This document shows positions 59,276 through 64,000 of a stretch of 64,000 nt of DNA, piece by piece; positions within the stretch are counted from its first letter, which is position 1; every line of letters starts with the position of its first letter. The position numbers were made by a program, and so were the translations under genes. The notes under the pieces were generated by a model. The model worked only from the letters and a program-made list of their open reading frames with translations. It ran no database searches and had not been told where the DNA came from. This stretch comes from Candidatus Effluviviaceae Genus I sp. Its GTDB lineage: Bacteria; Joyebacterota; Joyebacteria; Joyebacterales; Joyebacteraceae. The stretch is taken from positions 105,724 through 169,723 of the forward strand of contig VGIX01000002.1 in assembly GCA_016867725.1 (NCBI GenBank), read 5' to 3'.

Positions 59276-59761
59276 CTAGAACCCCTTCTTCTTGGGAGTC
59301 CAGAGATGTCGCTCCTCCGTCTCCTTCTCGTCCTTGCCGTCGTCGGCCTGCTGCGCGGCCGCGCCCGGGTCCTGCCGCTGCGGCTCCTGCTGCGGAGGCG
59401 TCGGAGGAAGAACGAAGCTCCAGCCCTTGCTTCCCGCGCTGCCGCCGCTCCCCCAGAGGTGCCGCGACCCCGTCTCGACCGGCACGCGCGGTTCGCCGCC
59501 GCCCGGCTGCCACCACCAGCTGCCGTAGTACCACCACGGGTAGCCGTAGTAGTCGTTCCAGCGCCTGTGCGATCGTCCGTAGTGGTAGTACGGATGGTAG
59601 TACGCGGCGTCGGCGTGGCAGTCCGCGCACGACCGGTAGTGCGAGCCCCCGGACGCGACGACGTCGGTCTGCCGAGGATGGCTGAGCACCGTGTAGCAGC
59701 CCGACGTCGCGAGCACGATCAGGATCCCTGCGCCGCACAGAATCCAGATGACAAGCCTCAT
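59276..59761 (-). CDS. Small lipoprotein with a single CxxCH heme motif
   Basis: A 161-residue protein with a TM/lipoprotein signal ending A-T-S-G-C22 and C45-A-D-C-H, one c-type heme site, followed by a stretch very rich in Tyr, His and Trp (residues 54-84). The C-terminal half is Pro/Gln/Glu/Lys-rich. ATG 59761 (GGAGGGGG eight bases upstream) is preferred over GTG 59785. A single-heme or cytochrome-like role outside the cytoplasm is plausible. No cytochrome family was recognised. It is upstream of the barrel gene by 22 bases. Confidence 0.65.
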   Translation of the reverse strand: MRLVIWILCGAGILIVLATSGCYTVLSHPRQTDVVASGGSHYRSCADCHADAAYYHPYYHYGRSHRRWNDYYGYPWWYYGSWWWQPGGGEPRVPVETGSRHLWGSGGSAGSKGWSFVLPPTPPQQEPQRQDPGAAAQQADDGKDEKETEERHLWTPKKKGF

Positions 59762-59844
59762 CGTGACCACCCCCTCCGGACTCACGGACCGCCACCTGCG
59801 CGCCGCGCGATGCCGAGCCAGACGCCCGACGGATCGCCCTGTTC

Positions 59845-59873
59845 AACATAGCACGCGCCGGCAGCGAGGGCAA
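59845..59873 (-). promoter_or_regulatory. Promoter of the minus-strand lipoprotein/barrel pair
   Basis: On the minus strand TTGCCC and TATGTT are separated by 17 bases, about 84 bases upstream of ATG 59761. It is arranged back-to-back with the plus-strand promoter, the -35 boxes being three bases apart. Confidence 0.6.
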
Positions 59874-59876
59874 TGG

Positions 59877-59905
59877 TTGTCCGCTCGCAGGGCAGGTGGT
59901 AGACT
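59877..59905 (+). promoter_or_regulatory. Promoter of the TPR/lipoprotein operon
   Basis: TTGTCC and TAGACT are separated by 17 bases, 38 bases before the TTG start of the TPR protein. The -10 is the same hexamer as at the BMC promoter. Confidence 0.6.
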
Positions 59906-59943
59906 GCCCTGCAGATCACCGCGGGAGAGCGCACGGAGGAGCG

Positions 59944-61224
59944 TTGAGACGAACGGCCATCGCAGTCGCAGCGATCATCACCATCAGCCTTGCGTCGCCC
60001 CGGCCCGCTCCGGGCCAGAGCGATCGGCATCCCAGGGCTGAGGCATTCCTGAGATACAGCGTCGCGCGGCTTCTGGAGGTCCAGGGCGCGTACGATGCCG
60101 CGCTCACGCAGTATCTGCTGGCCCAGTCACATGACCCGGGGCACTGCGGCATGGGAACCGCCATTGCCAGAGTGCAGGCTCGGCTCGGGCGCGTGGACGA
60201 GGCGGAAGCCACCGTTCTCAGAGTGCGCGCCCGCTGCCCGCGCGACGCGGAGGCGCTGGGGACACACGCGGACGTTCTTCTCTCGACGGGACGGTACGCT
60301 GAGCTCGAGGAGGTCGTGTCCGACACCGGGAGGTCCCCGTACGCGCCGCTCGAGTTTCTCATCCTGCTGTGCGAGAGCCTCATCGCGCTCGACAGGCCCG
60401 CGGAGGCGGTGAGCCTCTGCCGCGAGCGCTGCCGGGCGGACTCGCTGTCCCCGGTTCTGGCCTTCCTTCACGCCCGCGTCCTGCTTCGGAGCGGGGACCA
60501 CGAGGCGGCCGCGGCCGAGCTCCTGCGAGCCGAGCGCCTCGACCCGGAGAACCGAGCCGTGACCGTCACGCTCGGCGAGGTGCTCGTCGCGCTCGGGCGA
60601 CCCGAGGAGGGAGCACGCCGCATGGAACGGGCCGTCGCTCGCGCCTCGGCCGGCGACAGGGAGCACGCCACGCTCGCCAGAGCGTACGCCGACATGGGGG
60701 CGCCGGAACGCGCCGTGAGGCACGTGAGGGAGGCTCTCGCTGAGCGGGGCGAGTCGGGAGAGCTCCTCGCCGCGCTCGGGGCCGCGCAGTTCAGCGCGGG
60801 AGATGTCGAGGGCGCCTTCGACACCTATGAGCGGCTCCTCGAGAGGGACCCCGACGAGGTCGTGGCGCTCAACTTCGTGGCGTACGTGCTGGCGGAGGAG
60901 GACAGGGAACTGGACAGGGCGCTCGAGTACGCCGAGCGGGCGGCGCGCCTGGCCCCGACGGCGTCCGAGGTGAGGGACACGCTCGGCTGGGTCTACTACC
61001 GGCTGGGACGCTTCGAAGAAGCCCGTGGCGAGCTCGAGCTTGCGGCGACGCTCGACGAGCCGAGCGCGGACACCGAGGAGCACCTGGGGGACACGCTCAT
61101 GGCCCTCGGATTGGTCGAAGAGGCGAGGGCCGCGTGGCGCCGCGCGCTCGAACTCGAGCCGGACCGGGAGAGCGCGCTTCGGCGCCTCGAGGCCGGGGAC
61201 GAGACGGGAGACCCGCGACCATGA
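59944..61224 (+). CDS. Exported TPR-repeat protein
   Basis: A 426-residue protein with a Sec signal (about 1-24) and ten or so TPR units, for example A-A-L-T-Q-Y-L-L-A-Q-S-H-D-P, G-D-V-E-G-A-F-D-T-Y-E-R-L-L-E-R-D-P and D-T-L-G-W-V-Y-Y-R-L-G-R-F-E-E-A. D-T-L-G-W-V-Y is typical of BTAD/PEP-CTERM-style periplasmic TPR proteins. TTG 59944 has GGAGGA three bases upstream. It overlaps the next lipoprotein (ATGA), so the products probably work together at the outer envelope. Confidence 0.82.
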   Translation: MRRTAIAVAAIITISLASPRPAPGQSDRHPRAEAFLRYSVARLLEVQGAYDAALTQYLLAQSHDPGHCGMGTAIARVQARLGRVDEAEATVLRVRARCPRDAEALGTHADVLLSTGRYAELEEVVSDTGRSPYAPLEFLILLCESLIALDRPAEAVSLCRERCRADSLSPVLAFLHARVLLRSGDHEAAAAELLRAERLDPENRAVTVTLGEVLVALGRPEEGARRMERAVARASAGDREHATLARAYADMGAPERAVRHVREALAERGESGELLAALGAAQFSAGDVEGAFDTYERLLERDPDEVVALNFVAYVLAEEDRELDRALEYAERAARLAPTASEVRDTLGWVYYRLGRFEEARGELELAATLDEPSADTEEHLGDTLMALGLVEEARAAWRRALELEPDRESALRRLEAGDETGDPRP

Positions 61225-62027
61225 GAGCGAGGGCGGCCGCGTGCGTGGCTGTCGCGCTGGCGCTCCTCGCGGCAGCGGGGTGCGGAGGGCCGCCGCGGCC
61301 CGGTGAGCCAGTCGGCCGCAGCGACATCGAGCGGCTGATCGAGCAGGCCATGGGGCGCGCGGACCACGGGCCGGTGCGCATCGTCGGCACGGGCCGGCTC
61401 GCCGGCGCGGACGAAGCCAGGGAGTTCTCGTTCGCTCTGCTCTACGACCCGCCGGCGTGGCTCAGAGCCGACGCCCGGCCGCTCTTGGCAACGATGCCCG
61501 CGCCGCAGGGGATCTCCGCGCTCCTGTCCGGCGACCGCCTGACGGTCGCGCTGCCCGGCGACGGGCGGTGGCTGGACGAGGCCCTGCGCGACGCGTTCCC
61601 CGGCATCGAGCGCATCGATCCCGGGGGCTTCGTCGTGGGGCAGCCGGACATCCGGTTCCTCGCGGCGCTGAGGCGCGCCCGACTGACGCGCGCCGATGGC
61701 TGCCTCGTCGTGAGCGGCGACCTGTACGGCAGAACGGTCTCCGCGGCCTTCGACTCGACGTCGCTGCGCGTCACGCGGATCGCGCTCGAGGACGGCAAGT
61801 CCCGAAGGGTCTCGGTGTCGTACGGTCTCCGGGACGCCGCCGGCTCGGCCGCGCCCGAGACCGTGACCATCGTCCACCGCGACGCGCGCCGCTCGAGCGA
61901 GATCGTGCTGCACTGCGCCCGCGTGACGCGGGAGAGCTTCGTGGACCGCCGCGCTCACGCTCTGGAGCCTCCGGCCGGCGCGTCCACGCTGAAGTGGGGC
62001 GACATCGGGATCGAGGTGAAGCCATGA
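61221..62027 (+). CDS. Envelope lipoprotein, LolA/DUF4292-like
   Basis: A 268-residue lipoprotein (L-L-A-A-A-G-C lipobox at about 20). The beta-rich body (F-S-F-A-L-L-Y-D-P-P-A-W-L-R-A-D, then L-T-V-A-L-P-G-D-G-R and L-R-V-T-R-I-A-L-E-D) resembles LolB/DUF4292-like single-domain lipoproteins of the outer membrane. Family assignment is tentative. It overlaps both neighbours by four bases. Confidence 0.65.
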   Translation: MRARAAACVAVALALLAAAGCGGPPRPGEPVGRSDIERLIEQAMGRADHGPVRIVGTGRLAGADEAREFSFALLYDPPAWLRADARPLLATMPAPQGISALLSGDRLTVALPGDGRWLDEALRDAFPGIERIDPGGFVVGQPDIRFLAALRRARLTRADGCLVVSGDLYGRTVSAAFDSTSLRVTRIALEDGKSRRVSVSYGLRDAAGSAAPETVTIVHRDARRSSEIVLHCARVTRESFVDRRAHALEPPAGASTLKWGDIGIEVKP

Positions 62028-63037
62028 AGAGACGTGCTCTGTCCTTCGGCGCGGCGCTCGCGTGCGCGGTCTGCCTGCTGCCGTCGTGCTCCAGGCGCGC
62101 CGTCGTCGCGGCGGGGGAGAGCGACGACCTCGTGATCGTCGCAGACCCCGAGGTCACGCCGGCGGCGCTGGACAGCCTGACGGCGCTCGTGCAGACGAAG
62201 GTGTCCTGGCTCCTCGGCGAGCCGGCCTTCAAGCCGACGGTGGCCACCGTGTCAGGAGCGCGGGACCTGCTCCACCGGAGGCACGTGGTGCTGCTCGGCG
62301 TGTGGGGCGCCGGCAGCGTGCCCGATCTGGCGAGGAAGAGAATCGGCAAACTGGACGAGGGCGCTCCGGCACGCTTCCGCATCGAGGAGGACGTCTGGGC
62401 GGACGGTCAGATCGTCGGCCTCCTGTTCGGAAGGGACGAGCAGGAGCTCCTTGCGCACATGACGGCGCACCGCCGCGAGATCCTCGATGCGCTGGATGCC
62501 GCGGCGGCGCGCCGCCTCGCCCGCACGCTCGCGAGCGACAGGGCAGCCGCGGCGGCGGCACGGGAGATCGAGCGGCGCTACGGATGGTCGGTCACGCCTC
62601 CGACGGGCTACGACCTCATTACGAGCGCCGCCGACGAGGGGTTCGTCTTCCTGCGCCGCACTCAGCCTGACAGGAACCTCTTCGTCTGGTGGCGTGACGG
62701 CGACCAGGACGTCGTCTCCGAGCAGTTCGCCGTCACCATGAGGCAGGACCTCACGAAGCGGTACTACGACGGCGACGAGATCGAGCGGCGGCGACCCTAC
62801 GAGGTCGCGGCGGTCGCCTTCGCCGGCCGGCCCGCGATTCGCATCTCGGGATGGTGGGCGAACGAGGCGCTGCTCGGGGGAGGGCCGTTCCGACTCCACT
62901 GCTTCGCCGTGCCGGACCAGGGGCGCGTGTACATCGTGGACGAGAGCCTCTTCGCGCCCGGGATGGACAAGGTCCCGCTCATGCGGAACCTGGATGCGCT
63001 TGCGCACACCTTCGCGGCGGGCGGGGCGGCGGAGTGA
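62024..63037 (+). CDS. DUF4837-like lipoprotein
   Basis: A 337-residue lipoprotein: signal with C-L-L-P-S-C at about 22. The body has D-L-V-I-V-A-D-P-E near the start, R-R-Y-G-W-S-V-T-P-P-T-G-Y-D-L in the middle and F-L-R-R-T-Q-P-D-R-N-L-F-V-W-W near residue 215. This is the plan of DUF4837 proteins of Bacteroidota-like bacteria. Function is unknown. Third gene of the TPR operon. Confidence 0.72.
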   Translation: MKRRALSFGAALACAVCLLPSCSRRAVVAAGESDDLVIVADPEVTPAALDSLTALVQTKVSWLLGEPAFKPTVATVSGARDLLHRRHVVLLGVWGAGSVPDLARKRIGKLDEGAPARFRIEEDVWADGQIVGLLFGRDEQELLAHMTAHRREILDALDAAAARRLARTLASDRAAAAAAREIERRYGWSVTPPTGYDLITSAADEGFVFLRRTQPDRNLFVWWRDGDQDVVSEQFAVTMRQDLTKRYYDGDEIERRRPYEVAAVAFAGRPAIRISGWWANEALLGGGPFRLHCFAVPDQGRVYIVDESLFAPGMDKVPLMRNLDALAHTFAAGGAAE

Positions 63038-63248
63038 GGAGGCGCGTCGGCGACGGGGCGGCGGAGCCCCGGAGCGCCACGGCGACCCGACGACGGGGCG
63101 CCCTGAGGTCGCCCGGGGTCACTCGGACGGCTGAGACCGCCCCTTGACCGGGGGCCAGGGCCTTGACAGCCTGCGCGCCCTCTGTTACCTTTCCGGCCGC
63201 TCGGGGCCACCCTCGGTCATGGGATCGGGCTCCGGGGGCTCTGGCTGC
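63038..63248. other. Spacer with a weak hairpin and a promoter
   Basis: The first half holds CGGGGC/GCCCCG (63054-63059 and 63066-63071), a possible weak terminator without T-run. The second half holds the promoter listed at 63163-63191 and the short leader of the final TPR gene. Confidence 0.45.
63163..63191 (+). promoter_or_regulatory. Sigma-70-type promoter of the last TPR gene
   Basis: TTGACA and TACCTT are separated by 17 bases, with a TG two bases ahead of the -10 (extended -10 type). Confidence 0.6.
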
Positions 63249-63893
63249 ATGGTGTTCCAGCGCGGAGCGTTCGCCTTGGCTCCTGAGAGATCAGCCCTCG
63301 ATGCGGCGATCGTCATGCTGGAACGGGAGGTCCGCGAGGGCCGCGGCTCCCGCGCCTACGCTTCTCTCGCAGAGGCCCTCAGGACGCGGGGGAGGCTCGA
63401 GGACGCTGTCCGCATTGCCAGGGAGGGCGCGGTGGCGTTCCCCGGGCACGTGGCGATACGTGTCGCGCTCGCGCGCGCGCTGGAGGAGTCCTCCCGCGCG
63501 AGGGAGGCCCGCGAGGCCTACGAGGAAGTGCTCCGTCTGGATCCCGGGAGCAGCGAGGCCAGGATCGCCCTGGGGCTCCTGGGCCGCCGTGCCGCCGAGC
63601 CCTCGCAGGAAGCCCACGCCGCCGCCGCAAGACCCGAAACCCCCGGTAGTCTCTCTGAAGAGCTGGCTCACCTGAGCGAGCTCTTCTGCTCCCGCCCCGA
63701 CACAGCATTCGGGGAGCGTGGCGCCGAGTTCTCCGGCATCGCCACGCTCACCCTCGCGGAGATCTACGCGCGGCAGGGCCTGCCTCAGCGCGCAGTGGAG
63801 GTCTGCGAGACCATCCTGGAGAAGCGACCCGAGGACGCCGCTGCGCGGACGAGACTGGAGGAGTACAGGCGCAGCCTGGCCGCGCCGAGATGA
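63249..63893 (+). CDS. Cytosolic TPR-repeat protein
   Basis: A 214-residue protein without signal peptide or TM helix. TPR-like units: A-Y-A-S-L-A-E-A-L-R-T-R-G-R-L-E-D-A-V-R-I-A, A-R-A-L-E-E-S-S-R-A-R-E-A-R-E-A-Y, then after a Pro/Ala linker L-A-E-I-Y-A-R-Q-G-L-P-Q-R-A-V-E-V-C. Start uncertain between ATG 63219 and ATG 63249, neither with a strong RBS. Partner unknown. Confidence 0.7.
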   Translation: MVFQRGAFALAPERSALDAAIVMLEREVREGRGSRAYASLAEALRTRGRLEDAVRIAREGAVAFPGHVAIRVALARALEESSRAREAREAYEEVLRLDPGSSEARIALGLLGRRAAEPSQEAHAAAARPETPGSLSEELAHLSELFCSRPDTAFGERGAEFSGIATLTLAEIYARQGLPQRAVEVCETILEKRPEDAAARTRLEEYRRSLAAPR

Positions 63894-63936
63894 GCCGTCG
63901 CCCGCGCGTGGGTCTGCTGCGCGCGGAACATGGAGG

Positions 63937-63966
63937 TTGACGGCCCGCTCGGGCAGGTTGTAGGCT
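63937..63966 (+). promoter_or_regulatory. Promoter at the right edge
   Basis: TTGACG and TAGGCT are separated by 18 bases. The gene it would serve lies beyond the window. Confidence 0.45.
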
Positions 63967-64000
63967 AGATGTCTTACGGTCCGGCCGTCGGCGATGGCCA

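Overview
The window is very GC-rich bacterial DNA (about 70% by eye) with dense, mostly plus-strand gene packing, frequent 4-base start/stop overlaps and many GTG and TTG starts. Lipoproteins with lipoboxes, a predicted outer-membrane barrel, a heptosyltransferase and a SurA-like chaperone point to a two-membrane cell. A 31-residue AURKAIP1/COX24-like basic protein, a DUF4837-like lipoprotein and a FlgD-like C-terminal sorting-type domain suggest an uncultured lineage of the Fibrobacterota-Chlorobiota-Bacteroidota neighbourhood (Eisenbacteria or Krumholzibacteriota would fit). That placement is inference. No tRNA, rRNA, CRISPR array, transposase or prophage gene was recognised.

Region 1 (1-20.2 kb) is conserved housekeeping. 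It holds pth (5' truncated), a membrane pyrophosphatase, ychF, the rpsF-rpsR-rplI block, a PpiC-type lipoprotein, a lone minus-strand secreted protein behind a consensus sigma-54 promoter, selA, a degenerate ATPase/SPOR membrane protein, smc, ftsY, then an FMN riboswitch with ribD-ribE-ribBA-ribH, nusB and a metallophosphoesterase.

Region 2 (20.2-48.6 kb) is one long co-directional glycan and envelope cluster. It has eight or more glycosyltransferases, a radical SAM/SPASM protein beside a DUF362 protein, a UPF0104 membrane protein, sugar-nucleotide enzymes (epimerase, CapD-like dehydratase, DegT aminotransferase), two AlkP-superfamily phosphohydrolases around a heptosyltransferase, a Wzx-like flippase, YfhO- and GT87-type membrane proteins, a FemAB-like transferase, and a GT2/phosphoglycosyltransferase fusion whose catalytic Asp-Glu dyad is missing.

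Region 3 (48.6-55.4 kb) is a bacterial microcompartment (BMC) operon: pduL, two BMC-H, BMC-P, CoA-acylating aldehyde dehydrogenase, a PduS/RnfC-like Fe-S flavoprotein, a PduT-like BMC-T, two more BMC-P and a class II aldolase with a probable C-terminal encapsulation peptide. It resembles the sugar-phosphate aldolase (PVM-like) BMCs that process fuculose/rhamnulose phosphate, but it carries a PduS/PduT electron-transfer pair and no alcohol dehydrogenase. Its promoter region has a good sigma-70 promoter, a near-consensus sigma-54 site and repeated inverted GGGAAC elements. This is the most interesting system in the window.

Region 4 (55.4-64 kb) has sppA, an HU-family gene with a long leader hairpin, the small basic protein, a flavin reductase-like protein, a PilZ protein, a convergent minus-strand pair (CxxCH lipoprotein, outer-membrane barrel), a divergently transcribed TPR/lipoprotein operon and a final TPR protein. 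Sigma-70-like promoters recur with the pattern TTGACA, 17 bases, TAGACT.
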